64,000 bases of DNA from GCA-2731375 sp964590195 (GTDB lineage: Bacteria > Pseudomonadota > Alphaproteobacteria > GCA-2731375), in contig CAZPWJ010000012.1 in the NCBI GenBank assembly GCA_964590195.1, forward strand, positions 1-64,000. Direction: 5' to 3'. Position numbers and translations under genes: made by a program. The notes under the pieces are model-generated. The model was not told the origin of the DNA, searched no databases, and was given only the letters and a program-made list of their open reading frames with translations. Of this stretch, positions 54,803 to 63,971 are shown in pieces; the first letter of the stretch is position 1, and each line of letters opens with the position of its first letter.

Positions 54803-55246
54803 GCTGTCAGTCAGATCGAAGTCATCCAGGTTCCTCGGCACCTTCAGAACCGCGTTGGCGCGCAGCACGATTTCGCCATCGGCCAAAAGCCGGCCTTCGG
54901 CGAAGACCAGGCTGCGGGTCTGTTTGACGACGCTGCCATGGGCCTCGACCCACTGCCCATCCATCACCGGAGCCACGAAATCGGAGGTCATGGAGACCGT
55001 GACCAGAAAACCCGGAATGCCGGTCTCCACATTGGCGTTGAAACCCAATTCAATATCCATCAGGGTGAATAGCATGCCGCCATGGCAGATCTTGGCCGCG
55101 TTGACGTGTTTTTCGCCGCAGCGGAAGCCGAAGACGACCTTATCGCCAAGGTTCTTGAGAAACAGCGGCCCCACCGTGCCATAGTAGTATCGTTCCGGCT
55201 CCCATGGGTGAAAACCGGGCGGGGGATTGTACGCTTCGAATGACAT
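54773..55246 (-). CDS. Hotdog-fold thioesterase (PaaI family)
   Basis: The protein (157 residues from the ATG at 55246) has the 4HBT/PaaI hotdog pattern, with HVNAAKICHGGMLFTLMDIELG (catalytic loop, about residues 48-70) and TVSMTSDFVAPVMDGQWVEAHG. Such enzymes cleave acyl-CoA thioesters; the substrate is unknown. It converges on the cyclase gene. Confidence 0.8.
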   Translation of the reverse strand: MSFEAYNPPPGFHPWEPERYYYGTVGPLFLKNLGDKVVFGFRCGEKHVNAAKICHGGMLFTLMDIELGFNANVETGIPGFLVTVSMTSDFVAPVMDGQWVEAHGSVVKQTRSLVFAEGRLLADGEIVLRANAVLKVPRNLDDFDLTDSLPPLCVPET

Positions 55247-55344
55247 GAGCAGACCTGATGAGATGATAAAACAAGACGCGAACCTAATGGCTCTGCTGCA
55301 ATAGAGCAATTTTGAATTAATAGGAGTTTGCTCCGCGACACACC

Positions 55345-55441
55345 GTCATCCTTGGGCGTAGCGAAGCGGAGACCCGAGGATCCAGGGCCGCAAGCTTTTG
55401 CGTTTGTTGCCCTGGATTGCCGGGTCAAGCCCGGCAATGAC
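55345..55441 (-). repeat. 97-bp REP-like palindromic element, copy B
   Basis: The reverse complement aligns without gaps with copy A at 47226-47322, with the same ends GTCAT and ATGAC and the same CTTGA-loop hairpin. About 16 positions differ, most of them inside the second stem, where pairing is kept by compensatory changes. It lies in the gap before the transporter gene at 55524. Confidence 0.85.
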
Positions 55442-55523
55442 GCCAAAGAGAATTAATGTGGTGAAAAGTCGAAAATGTGCGCCAGGCAAAGAGAGAAAAT
55501 GACGCAACGCGGGAAAAATATCC

Positions 55524-56855
55524 GTGACCAATAACATGGCCGGAAGTGTCGCCGATAACGTCACCTTGGGCAGCGCCTACCGCTTTTTCGTGCCGCTGAT
55601 CCTGATGACCGAGCTCAACATGATCTCGAAATCGGTGATCAATGCGGCATTGGCCCGTTCGCCGGACCAGAACGTTACCCTGGCCGCGTTTCATGTCGCC
55701 TTCACGCTCTATTTCGCAATTTCCTCCTCCACCGAAGTCTGTTCACTGATCACTTTGGCGTATCTGAAAACCAAACGTGCCCTGGGTCCGTTGTTGCGCT
55801 TCATGACGGTGATCGTGGCGGTGCCCTGGGCCGTGGCCCAGGCGTTGGCCTTCACCAGCCTGGGCGATTGGGCCTTTGGCGGCATGTTCGGCGGTTCCGA
55901 TGCGGTGGTGGTGCAGGCCAAGTCGGCGATATTCCTGCTCTCGTTCTCGGCCCCTGTGTTGCTGGTGCGCTCCATCTGTTTCGGTCTGATCCTGATGCAT
56001 CAGAAGACCATTTTCATCACCTGCGCCACCACGGTCCGCCTGCTCTCCCTGGCGGGGTCGCTGTTCGTACTGCCGCTGTTTCTTGACGGTGCCGCCATTG
56101 GCGCCGCCGCCCTGCTGCTTTGCATGACAATCGAGACCGTGGTCGCCATTTTCTTTGCCCGAAAACTGTACCGTGATCTGCCCAGCGGAGACGAGGCGGA
56201 CGGGGAGGCGCCGCCGGGGTTCAGGCGGCAATGGCGGTTTTCTTGGCCGTTGATGTTGAACACATCGTCGGAAATGGGCGTGATCACGGCGATCAGCATC
56301 TTCCTAGGCCTGTTGGCCAACCCGGATCTGGCCCTGGCCGCCTTCAATATCGTTTATGGCCTGGTCAGCCTGTTGATGAGCCCAATGCGCAACCTGCTGC
56401 AAACCGCTCAGACCTTGGTCAAGAAGCTATCCGACCGCCGTCCGCTGTTCATCTTTGCCCTGCATTTGATCGGATTCTTCGGCGCCGTCGGTATCGTGCT
56501 GTTCTACACGCCGCTTGAAGACGTCGTGCTGGTGGATGCCATGGGATTAAAGGCCGAACTGCGTGCCTATTGCGCCCCGGCCTTGAAATTAGCATTTCTG
56601 ATGGCGGCGGCCTGGGCCTATTCGGCGCTCTTTCGCGGCCTGTTGGCGGGGGCGCAGAATACCACGATGCTGGCTGCCAGTGGTCTGTCCCGAATTGCGG
56701 TGGCGGTGCTGGTCTCGGGGCTTGGATTGTTTTTCGCCGGTGCCAATGGCGCGGTGATCGGAATTATTGGCTGGATGGCCGGATATGGCGCCGAGACCAT
56801 GTTGCTGGCCATGCAGTTAAGGCGCCTGGACCGGCTGCGAGACGCACGGGCGTAG
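55524..56855 (+). CDS. MOP-superfamily transporter, ANKH-like
   Basis: This 443-residue protein has about 12 membrane helices and no charged cytoplasmic domain, the layout of the MATE/MOP superfamily. Spacing of landmarks resembles the ANKH (progressive ankylosis) family: RFFVPL near the start, a PL.LN helix in the second half (WPLMLNTSSEMG), FYTPLEDVVLVDAMGL, and GLLAGAQNTTMLAASGLSRI near the end. ANKH exports citrate, ATP or pyrophosphate in animals; bacterial members are little studied. GTG at 55524 follows GGGAAA. The assignment is by pattern only and a plain MATE protein is possible. Confidence 0.65.
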   Translation: MTNNMAGSVADNVTLGSAYRFFVPLILMTELNMISKSVINAALARSPDQNVTLAAFHVAFTLYFAISSSTEVCSLITLAYLKTKRALGPLLRFMTVIVAVPWAVAQALAFTSLGDWAFGGMFGGSDAVVVQAKSAIFLLSFSAPVLLVRSICFGLILMHQKTIFITCATTVRLLSLAGSLFVLPLFLDGAAIGAAALLLCMTIETVVAIFFARKLYRDLPSGDEADGEAPPGFRRQWRFSWPLMLNTSSEMGVITAISIFLGLLANPDLALAAFNIVYGLVSLLMSPMRNLLQTAQTLVKKLSDRRPLFIFALHLIGFFGAVGIVLFYTPLEDVVLVDAMGLKAELRAYCAPALKLAFLMAAAWAYSALFRGLLAGAQNTTMLAASGLSRIAVAVLVSGLGLFFAGANGAVIGIIGWMAGYGAETMLLAMQLRRLDRLRDARA

Positions 56856-56864
56856 ATGCCGTTG

Positions 56865-57722
56865 TTATCGCGACAGTCTATATTTAACGATCCGGTCATT
56901 GCCTGAATCGGATAGCCACAGGATTTCCCCTCGGGTTTCAACGCCCTCGGGCGTTCTGAACTTGCCCGGCCCTTTGCCCGGCCGCCCCGATCCCAAAGTC
57001 AGCAGCAACCGCCCGTCCGCCGCGATAAACTTAATCTGGTGGTTGTTCTTGTCCGCCGCGATCACGGTGCCATCGGCAAGGATATCCTGATAGCGGACGC
57101 CGTCGAAATGGTAGGGCGCGCCCTTTAGCTCCCGCTTGATCTCCAGGTCTGGCGACAGCAGCAACATGCGGTCATTGCCCGCATCGGACAGCCAGATATT
57201 GCCGTTGGGGGTAAGTTCCAGATCATGGGGCGATGACAGTCCTTTTAGTTCGCCAACAACCTTGCCATGCCGATAAGCGACCACATTGCCCGACCAGGCG
57301 CCGCCCACATAAATATTGCCATTGGGATGGGCCAACACGCCTTCGGGCCCTCGGATGCGTTCGGACAGGATGCCTATCTGCCGCGCCCGGTTGCCATCCA
57401 TTTCGTAGATGACGACTCGGTTGTTATGCGTGTCGGCGACATATGCGCGCCCGGCCCTGTCGAAATCCACATCGTGGGTGCCCGATTGGTGGTCCGATCC
57501 AAATGAACCCGCAAGGGCTAGGGTTTCCGCGTCCAGAATGGCGACGCGGTTGTTGCCCACATCCGAGACAAATAGAAATCTGCCGTCCGGTGTTAGCTTC
57601 AAATCATGGGGGTTGTCCAATGGCACATTGCTGGCGGCCATATATTCGACACTGATCTGCGCCTGCGCGGCGTGCGCGAAAGCGAGGCTGATCAGCAAGC
57701 CCAGGGTGAAACGAAACGTCAT
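56865..57722 (-). CDS. Secreted NHL-repeat beta-propeller protein
   Basis: The 285-residue protein has a Sec signal peptide (first about 21 residues, ending AHAAQA) followed by NHL repeats of a six-bladed propeller, with recurring SDAGNDR/VADTHNNRVVIYE/SDSGNDRIVKY elements. It is probably periplasmic. Such domains bind ligands or proteins; no catalytic motif is visible. It converges on the transporter gene. Confidence 0.8.
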   Translation of the reverse strand: MTFRFTLGLLISLAFAHAAQAQISVEYMAASNVPLDNPHDLKLTPDGRFLFVSDVGNNRVAILDAETLALAGSFGSDHQSGTHDVDFDRAGRAYVADTHNNRVVIYEMDGNRARQIGILSERIRGPEGVLAHPNGNIYVGGAWSGNVVAYRHGKVVGELKGLSSPHDLELTPNGNIWLSDAGNDRMLLLSPDLEIKRELKGAPYHFDGVRYQDILADGTVIAADKNNHQIKFIAADGRLLLTLGSGRPGKGPGKFRTPEGVETRGEILWLSDSGNDRIVKYRLSR

Positions 57723-57894
57723 TTGCCTGCTCCTTTCCTTGGGTTAACGAATTTTGCGGAAATATGCCCTAGCATGCAAATCGTTATGGCCCTTGCCGTT
57801 CGCCCCGGCACGGTGTATGTCTGCGCCGCGCCGGAAGCTCTGTGCCTGGCCTACCCCTATATTCGTGACCTAATTTTGAGATTGTGACTAAGCC

Positions 57895-59718
57895 ATGCCG
57901 CTTCGCAATATTGCTATCATTGCCCATGTTGACCACGGCAAGACCACCCTGGTCGATGCCCTGTTCCGGCAATCGGGAACTTTCAGGGCCAATCAACAGA
58001 TTGCCGAGCGGGCCATGGACTCCAATGATCTGGAGCGCGAACGCGGCATCACGATTTTGTCCAAGTGCACCTCCATCGAATGGCAGGATACGCGTATCAA
58101 TATTGTCGATACGCCGGGCCATGCGGATTTCGGCGGCGAGGTTGAACGCATCCTGAAAATGGTTGATGGCGTCGTCCTGCTGGTTGATGCCGCCGAGGGC
58201 CCCATGCCGCAGACCAAGTTTGTTACCGGCAAGGCGCTGGCTCTGGGCCTGCGGCCTATCGTGGTGATCAACAAGATCGACCGCGGCGATGCCCGTCCGG
58301 ACGAAGTGCTGGACGAGGTCTTTGATCTGTTCTCCGCGCTGGAAGCCAATGAAGACCAGCTCGATTTTCCCTATCTTTACGCGGTTGGCCGGGACGGCTG
58401 GGCCAGCGATGATCCGGCGGCGGGCGGCGGCGATCTGACGCCTTTGTTTGAACTGCTGCTGCGCCATGTGCCGACACCGACCGTGGACAAGGATGCGCCG
58501 TTCGCGATGATCGCTACCTTGCTGGACGCCGACCCCTACCTGGGCCGGGTCCTTACTGGCCGGGTTGAGTCCGGACGACTGGCCCATAACGATACCATTC
58601 GGGCCCTGCGTGACGACGGCAGCGTGGTCGAAACCACGCGGGTGACGAAGCTACTGGCCTTTCGCGGTCTGGACCGGGTGCCGGTGGACGAGGTGGCGGC
58701 GGGCGATATCATTGCCATCGCCGGCTTGCAACAGGCAACGGTGGCCGACACCATCGCCGATCCGGAAGTGACGGAGCCGATTTTGGCCCCGCCCATCGAT
58801 CCGCCGACCCTGGCCATGCGCTTTTCCATCAATGACTCGCCCCTGGCCGGGCGCGATGGCTCGAAAGTGCAAAGCCGGGTGATCCGCGACCGCCTGCTCT
58901 CGGAAGCCGAGGGCAATGTAGCCATCAAAATTTCCGAGACCGGCGAAAAGGATGCCTTCGAGGTCGCGGGCCGGGGCGAGCTGCAATTGGGCGTATTGAT
59001 CGAGACCATGCGCCGGGAAGGCTTCGAGCTGACCATTGGCCGCCCGCGTGTACTCTACCGCTCCGACCCTCAAACCGGCCAGCGCATGGAGCCTATCGAG
59101 GAAGTCTCCATCGACGTGGATGATGAGTTCACCGGTGTCGTGGTAGAGAAAATGGCCGAACGCAAGGGCGAGATGACCGATATGCGCCCCTTTGGCGTCG
59201 GCCGCACGCGCATTACCTTCCTGGCACCCTCGCGCGGCCTGATCGGCTATCACGGCGAATTCCTCACCGATACCCGTGGTACCGGCATCATGAACCGCCT
59301 CTATCACAGCTATGCGCCGTTCAAGGGACAGATCAGCGGCCGTCATTGCGGTGCCATCGTCTCGGCCCAGACCGGGGCGGCGGTGCCGTTTGCTCTGTGG
59401 CATCTGGAAGAACGCGGCGTCTTGTTCATCGGCGGCGGAGAGCAGGTATACGAGGGCATGGTGATTGGCGAGAACGCCAAGCCGTCGGACCTGGAAGTGA
59501 ACCCGCTAAAGGCCAAACAATTGACCAACATCCGCGCCTCGGGCAAGGATGACGCGGTGCGCCTGACCACGCCGCGCAGAATGAGCCTGGAACAGGCCAT
59601 CGCCTACATCGGTGATGACGAAGTGGTAGAGGTTACTCCCAACCACATCCGCCTGCGCAAGGCCACGTTGGACCCGCACCAGCGCAAACGCGAACGCCGC
59701 GCCGCCATGGCGGGTTAG
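57895..59718 (+). CDS. typA: Ribosome-associated GTPase TypA/BipA
   Basis: This 607-residue translational GTPase has G1 AHVDHGKTTL (about residues 10-19), the G2 RGIT, G3 DTPGHADFGGE, and G4 NKID, followed by beta-barrel, G-domain-V-like and C-terminal regions (GQAGxHCG-free BipA end with FIGGGEQVYEGMV). It acts in ribosome assembly and stress response. No clear Shine-Dalgarno is seen before the ATG. It is followed by two head-to-head palindromic hairpins. Confidence 0.95.
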   Translation: MPLRNIAIIAHVDHGKTTLVDALFRQSGTFRANQQIAERAMDSNDLERERGITILSKCTSIEWQDTRINIVDTPGHADFGGEVERILKMVDGVVLLVDAAEGPMPQTKFVTGKALALGLRPIVVINKIDRGDARPDEVLDEVFDLFSALEANEDQLDFPYLYAVGRDGWASDDPAAGGGDLTPLFELLLRHVPTPTVDKDAPFAMIATLLDADPYLGRVLTGRVESGRLAHNDTIRALRDDGSVVETTRVTKLLAFRGLDRVPVDEVAAGDIIAIAGLQQATVADTIADPEVTEPILAPPIDPPTLAMRFSINDSPLAGRDGSKVQSRVIRDRLLSEAEGNVAIKISETGEKDAFEVAGRGELQLGVLIETMRREGFELTIGRPRVLYRSDPQTGQRMEPIEEVSIDVDDEFTGVVVEKMAERKGEMTDMRPFGVGRTRITFLAPSRGLIGYHGEFLTDTRGTGIMNRLYHSYAPFKGQISGRHCGAIVSAQTGAAVPFALWHLEERGVLFIGGGEQVYEGMVIGENAKPSDLEVNPLKAKQLTNIRASGKDDAVRLTTPRRMSLEQAIAYIGDDEVVEVTPNHIRLRKATLDPHQRKRERRAAMAG

Positions 59719-59721
59719 TGG

Positions 59722-59784
59722 ATGCCCGGATCAAGTCCGGGCATGACAATTGTGTTTCGTCATTGCCGGGCTTGACCCGGCAAT
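59722..59784. repeat. Head-to-head REP-like hairpin pair after typA
   Basis: Two hairpins lie back to back. The first (59722-59744) has a 9-bp stem ATGCCCGGA/TCCGGGCAT with loop TCAAG, the reverse of CTTGA. The second (59762-59784) is identical to the first hairpin of the 97-bp elements, loop CTTGA. They face each other with ATGAC and GTCAT between them, as in BIME arrangements, and could terminate typA and the converging gene. Confidence 0.8.
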
Positions 59785-59820
59785 CTAGAGCCACATCATC
59801 GAATTGATCGAAAATTCACT

Positions 59821-60615
59821 TCAGATCAGGTAGCGTGCCCCGATGGGGTAGCCGCGAGTCTTTTTCTTTTTGTCATAGGTGGCGTGCAGCACCGTGCGGT
59901 TGTCGATTACGGCGATTTCGCCGGTGCCGGCATGGGCTTCCCAGGCCTGCTCCAGGATTATCTTGCCGAACAGTTTGGCCGCCTTTTCGTCGTGAAATAA
60001 TTCATAACTGGCGCGCACACCGCGTTCGGTATCGCTGTCGGCACGGCGCTTTTTGACCATTTCCAGCCAGGCCACGATATTGGCGATGAAGACGGTGGAT
60101 GACAGGCGGGGCAGGCGCTGCACCGCATCATCGGGATCACGGGTGAAACAGGAATACTGGTTGGCCGATGTCGGGCCGCGGTCCACGTGAAATTTCAGAT
60201 GCGGAAAGATATTGCGGTGAAATTTTTCCCGCGCCGCCCCGGCGATGGTCGCATTGGTGAGAAAGACGCCGCCGAACTGAGCCACCAGGGCCCGCAACGA
60301 TTCATCCAACACCATGTCGCAATCATGTACGGCAATCTCGGTCTGCTCCTCGAAAGCGATGTTCAGGCCGAATTGCGGCGTGTCGAAATGAATATCCGCC
60401 AGGCTGCAAACCGCCGCAAGGCCATCGGGCGCGATGGCCCCGTAATGCCGCGCGATCAGTTGGTCATAGTTGGCGATCGCCACCCGTGCCTCATAGCCCA
60501 CGCCATACAAACCGCCGCGCAGGATTTTGCCTGGTTGCCGCAATAGTGGCGCAAAAGCATCCATGTCGAAGATGCCGGTGCGGGCGGGCAGGGCTATGAT
60601 ATTGCTTTGTGTCAT
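59821..60615 (-). CDS. TauD/TfdA-like Fe(II)/2-oxoglutarate dioxygenase
   Basis: The protein (264 residues from the ATG at 60615) has an HxD motif (FHVDRG, about residue 145) and a distal His in DNRTVLHAT (about 245), followed by an Arg in PIGARYLI, which match the iron and 2-oxoglutarate sites of the TauD/TfdA family. An earlier in-frame ATG at 60639 is less likely. Substrate unknown. It converges on typA. Confidence 0.65.
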   Translation of the reverse strand: MTQSNIIALPARTGIFDMDAFAPLLRQPGKILRGGLYGVGYEARVAIANYDQLIARHYGAIAPDGLAAVCSLADIHFDTPQFGLNIAFEEQTEIAVHDCDMVLDESLRALVAQFGGVFLTNATIAGAAREKFHRNIFPHLKFHVDRGPTSANQYSCFTRDPDDAVQRLPRLSSTVFIANIVAWLEMVKKRRADSDTERGVRASYELFHDEKAAKLFGKIILEQAWEAHAGTGEIAVIDNRTVLHATYDKKKKTRGYPIGARYLI

Positions 60616-60746
60616 GGCCCAAGTGTCGCCCAAGGCCATGAAGAAAGCCTTACGCCGAAGGGTTAATGGATCGCCAAGATTTGCGGTTGGAAAAACGTCG
60701 GATTATGGCAATATTATAAAAGAGTGCCATCAAGGGAGATCAAGCA

Positions 60747-61478
60747 ATGCGCTGGTTCCTTGCTTTTATATTTTGCCTATCGTCCCTGAACGGCCTGGTC
60801 CCTGACGTTCTGGCTGATGAGGCCAAGCCGGTGGATGTGGCCATCGTGGTCTCTTACGACCGATCGGAATCCATTGACCAGGGCGAGGCCGATGCGCAAA
60901 TCGCCGGGCTGATCTATACCCTGCGCCACGAACGCTTTCACACAGCGGTGGCGTCGGGCTATTTCCGGCGCATCGCGCTGTCGGCCATTGCCTGGTCCTC
61001 CTTTACCAAGCACGAATTGATCATGCCCTGGATGCAGATCGGCAATCCTGATCAGGCCCGCATGGCGGCGCTTTGGCTGGAGAAATTCCGCGACCGCGGC
61101 GAACAGATTGGCCACGGCACGCAAACGGATGTGGCCTGGGGCATCAAGCTGGCGGCGGAGCAGATGCATGCCCTGCCGTGGTGGGCCTCGAAAAAGGTCA
61201 TCAACATGGTCGGCGACGGCATTTCCAACATTGGCCGCATCGCCTCCATCGCCCGCGACGAAACCGTGGCCGCCGGCATTACCATCAACGGCCTGGTCAT
61301 GGCCCGGGGCCGGGCGGTGAAGCCGCTGTCGGCCTATTACCGCCGGGAGGTCATTGGCGGCCCCACCTCGTTCCTGCAGTTGAGCCGCTCGAACCAGGAT
61401 TTCGCTGATGCCATGCTGCGCAAGATGACCTTGGAAATGGTGCGATTGCGGGACCAGAATAACCGGGAACTGCTCTAA
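60747..61478 (+). CDS. DUF1194 secreted vWA-like protein
   Basis: The 243-residue protein has a signal peptide (about 24 residues, ending VLADE) and the DUF1194 pattern: VDVAIVVSYDRSESID with a MIDAS-like DxSxS, WSSFTKHELIMPW, and INMVGDGISNIGR. These proteins look like von Willebrand A domains that bind divalent metal; function unknown. A GGGAG site precedes the ATG by 8 nt. Confidence 0.8.
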   Translation: MRWFLAFIFCLSSLNGLVPDVLADEAKPVDVAIVVSYDRSESIDQGEADAQIAGLIYTLRHERFHTAVASGYFRRIALSAIAWSSFTKHELIMPWMQIGNPDQARMAALWLEKFRDRGEQIGHGTQTDVAWGIKLAAEQMHALPWWASKKVINMVGDGISNIGRIASIARDETVAAGITINGLVMARGRAVKPLSAYYRREVIGGPTSFLQLSRSNQDFADAMLRKMTLEMVRLRDQNNRELL

Positions 61479-61549
61479 GCCACGTTTACCCATCAGAGAT
61501 CGCGGTTTAAACTCGCTGCATCTGAAGTTGTGTCGAGGAACGTCGCCCC

Positions 61550-62944
61550 ATGAATGCCGCCTTTCAGGAATTGATGAACATTCGCAACCGCCCCGATGGT
61601 GCCGAGGCGGAAATCACTGGCGCCGATCCGGTTTTTTCGACCCGCTTCAAGGTGGCCGAAACAGGCGCCGGGATTCTGGCGGCGGTGGGTGTCGCCGTCT
61701 CGGATATTTGGGAAATGAAAACCGGTCGCCGGCAGCGCGTTGCCATTGATGTGCGCCACGCCGGCGCGGCCCTGAACAGTTTCAGCTTTTTACAGGCGCG
61801 GCAGGATGACGGCAGCTATCAGGTCATGGGCAACTCCCCCGCCGCCGCCGCCAACTATCAGATCACCCAGCCGTTCGCCACCAAGGATGGCCGTTGGCTC
61901 CTGCCTCATTTCGGCATCGCGCATCTGAAAGACCGGGTGCTCGGCGTGTTGAAGTGCGAGGGCACGCCGGAAGCGGTGACGCGGGCGGTGGCGCAATGGG
62001 ATGCCCAGGATTTGGAAGACGCCATCGCCGAGGCTCGGGCCTGCGGCGGCATGATCCGGACCAGGGAGGAATGGCTGGCGCATCCGCAAGGCCAGGCGCT
62101 GGCTGCCCAGGCCGTGGTGGAGATCGATAAAATTGGCGACAGCGAGCCCGAGCCGTTTTCGGCTGGCGGACCGGCCCTGGACGGCGTCCGGGTGCTGGAC
62201 CTGACCCGTATTCTGGCCGGGCCGGTGGCGGCGCGGACCTGCGCCGAACATGGCGCGGACGTGCTGATGGTGGGCGCCAGGGGCCTGCCGCAGATCAAGA
62301 ATTTCGTGGTCGATTTATCGCACGGCAAACGCAGCTGCTATCTGGATCTCAACGAGGCGGAGGAGGCGGAACAACTGCGGCAACTGGTGCGCGGGGCGGA
62401 TGTCTTCTCCCAAGGCTATCGGCCCGGCACTCTGGCAAGGCGCGGCTTTGGTCCGGACGAGCTGGCCGCACTTCGTCCCGGCCTGATTTACACCTCGATC
62501 AATTGTTACGGCCAGCAGGGCCCGTTCAAGGATCGCGCCGGTTGGGAGCAGGTGGCCCAATCGATCACCGGCATTTGTCACGAACATGGCGAAGACAAGC
62601 CGACCTTATTACCGATCCCGGCCTGCGACTACACCACCGGCTATCTGGGCGCCTACGGTACCTTGCTGGCTCTGGCGCGGCGGGCGGTCGAGGGCGGCAG
62701 CTATCACGTTAAGGTTTCGCTCTGCCAGTCCGGCATGTTCCTGCAACGCCAGGGCAGGGTAGATTATCCAGAGGCGGAAATGGGCCACAGGGGCGAGGAA
62801 TATACGTCGCTGCAAATGGCCTCGGACACCGCCTATGGCCCGATCCGTCATCTGGCGCCGGTGCTGAAATTTTCCGAAAGCAAACCCGGCTGGTCGCGGC
62901 CGTCGCCGGCCCTGGGATCTGATCGGGCCCAATGGCTTAGTTGA
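61550..62944 (+). CDS. CaiB/BaiF-family CoA transferase
   Basis: This 464-residue protein belongs to the class III (formyl-CoA transferase) family. Its second half shows GVRVLDLTRILAGPVAARTCAEHGADV, SYLDLNEAE and the aspartate in PIPACDYTTGYLGAYG (about residue 362), which aligns with the catalytic Asp of formyl-CoA transferase. It moves CoA between carboxylic acids; substrates unknown. It is followed after 25 bp by an AstE-like deacylase gene, but a joint pathway is not established. Confidence 0.8.
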   Translation: MNAAFQELMNIRNRPDGAEAEITGADPVFSTRFKVAETGAGILAAVGVAVSDIWEMKTGRRQRVAIDVRHAGAALNSFSFLQARQDDGSYQVMGNSPAAAANYQITQPFATKDGRWLLPHFGIAHLKDRVLGVLKCEGTPEAVTRAVAQWDAQDLEDAIAEARACGGMIRTREEWLAHPQGQALAAQAVVEIDKIGDSEPEPFSAGGPALDGVRVLDLTRILAGPVAARTCAEHGADVLMVGARGLPQIKNFVVDLSHGKRSCYLDLNEAEEAEQLRQLVRGADVFSQGYRPGTLARRGFGPDELAALRPGLIYTSINCYGQQGPFKDRAGWEQVAQSITGICHEHGEDKPTLLPIPACDYTTGYLGAYGTLLALARRAVEGGSYHVKVSLCQSGMFLQRQGRVDYPEAEMGHRGEEYTSLQMASDTAYGPIRHLAPVLKFSESKPGWSRPSPALGSDRAQWLS

Positions 62945-62969
62945 GGGTGGCTTAGTTGATAGGATATTC

Positions 62970-63971
62970 ATGTCAGAGACAAACAGTCTGATCCAGAGTG
63001 AAGTAAATTTTGATCAGGACGGCGCCCAGCATGGCTTTCTGCGCCTGCCCTATTCCGTGCACCGTTCGGCCTATGGCTGGATTCCTGTACCCATCGTGAT
63101 GTTGAAGAACGGCGACGGCCCCACGGCCCTGGTGATCGCCGGCAATCATGGCGATGAATACGAGGGCCAGGTCACCCTGACCAAATTGTGCCGGGAACTG
63201 GCGGCGGAAGATATTCAGGGCCGCCTGATCATTCTGCCCATGGCCAACTATCCAGCCGCCCATGCCGGCCTGCGGACCTCGCCCTTTGACGAGGGCAACC
63301 TGAACCGCAGCTTCCCCGGCGATCCCGGCGGCACGCCAACGGAAATGATCGCGCATTATATCGAGGAAGTCCTGATGCCCATGTGCGATTACTTCTTCGA
63401 TCTGCATTCGGGCGGTTCCTCGTTGCGCTATCCGGCCACGGTGTTGCGCAAGAGGGGCGAAACAGCGGAGCAGGAAGCCGCACTGGAAGCATTGCAACTG
63501 GCCTTCGACGGCACTTACGGTTTTATCTTTGGCCGTCCGGGCGACCCGCGGGTTTCCTCTGCTGCGGCCCGGCGCAAGGGCGTCCTGGGTCTGACCACGG
63601 AACTGGGCGGCGCGGGCACCGTGACGCCGGCGATCCTGGCCCTGGCCGAACGGGGCGTACGGCGGCTGTTGCATCACATCGGTATGCTGCCCGGTTATGA
63701 ACCGGATGCCGTGCGCGGCACCCGTCTGATGGAACTGACCAGCACGGACCTGTTCGTCTACGCCCGCGACGAAGGCCTGTTCGAGCCTTATGTGGATCTG
63801 TTGGCGGAAGTCAAAAAGGGCCAGCCTGCGGGCGCCATCCACCACCCCGAAACCCCCTGGCTGCCGCCCACCGAATGCCATTTCGAACATGACGGCCTGG
63901 TGATCTGCGAACGCATCCCGGCCCGCGTTCAGCGCGGCGACTGCCTGTTCCATCTGGCGACGGATATTTGA
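62970..63971 (+). CDS. AstE/aspartoacylase-family deacylase (DoeB-like)
   Basis: This 333-residue zinc enzyme of the succinylglutamate desuccinylase/aspartoacylase family has NHGDEYEG (about residue 58) and DLHSGG (about 147) for zinc and TTELGG (about 210) with the catalytic Glu. NRSFPGDPGGTPTE and the overall length resemble DoeB, which removes the acetyl group from N-acetyl-diaminobutyrate in ectoine breakdown, but the match is by pattern only. It may be complete; the stop is at 63969. Confidence 0.72.
   Translation: MSETNSLIQSEVNFDQDGAQHGFLRLPYSVHRSAYGWIPVPIVMLKNGDGPTALVIAGNHGDEYEGQVTLTKLCRELAAEDIQGRLIILPMANYPAAHAGLRTSPFDEGNLNRSFPGDPGGTPTEMIAHYIEEVLMPMCDYFFDLHSGGSSLRYPATVLRKRGETAEQEAALEALQLAFDGTYGFIFGRPGDPRVSSAAARRKGVLGLTTELGGAGTVTPAILALAERGVRRLLHHIGMLPGYEPDAVRGTRLMELTSTDLFVYARDEGLFEPYVDLLAEVKKGQPAGAIHHPETPWLPPTECHFEHDGLVICERIPARVQRGDCLFHLATDI

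Noticed and set aside
62973..63953. Long minus-strand frame opposite the deacylase
   Set aside because: It mirrors the real gene almost end to end and shows no family motif.
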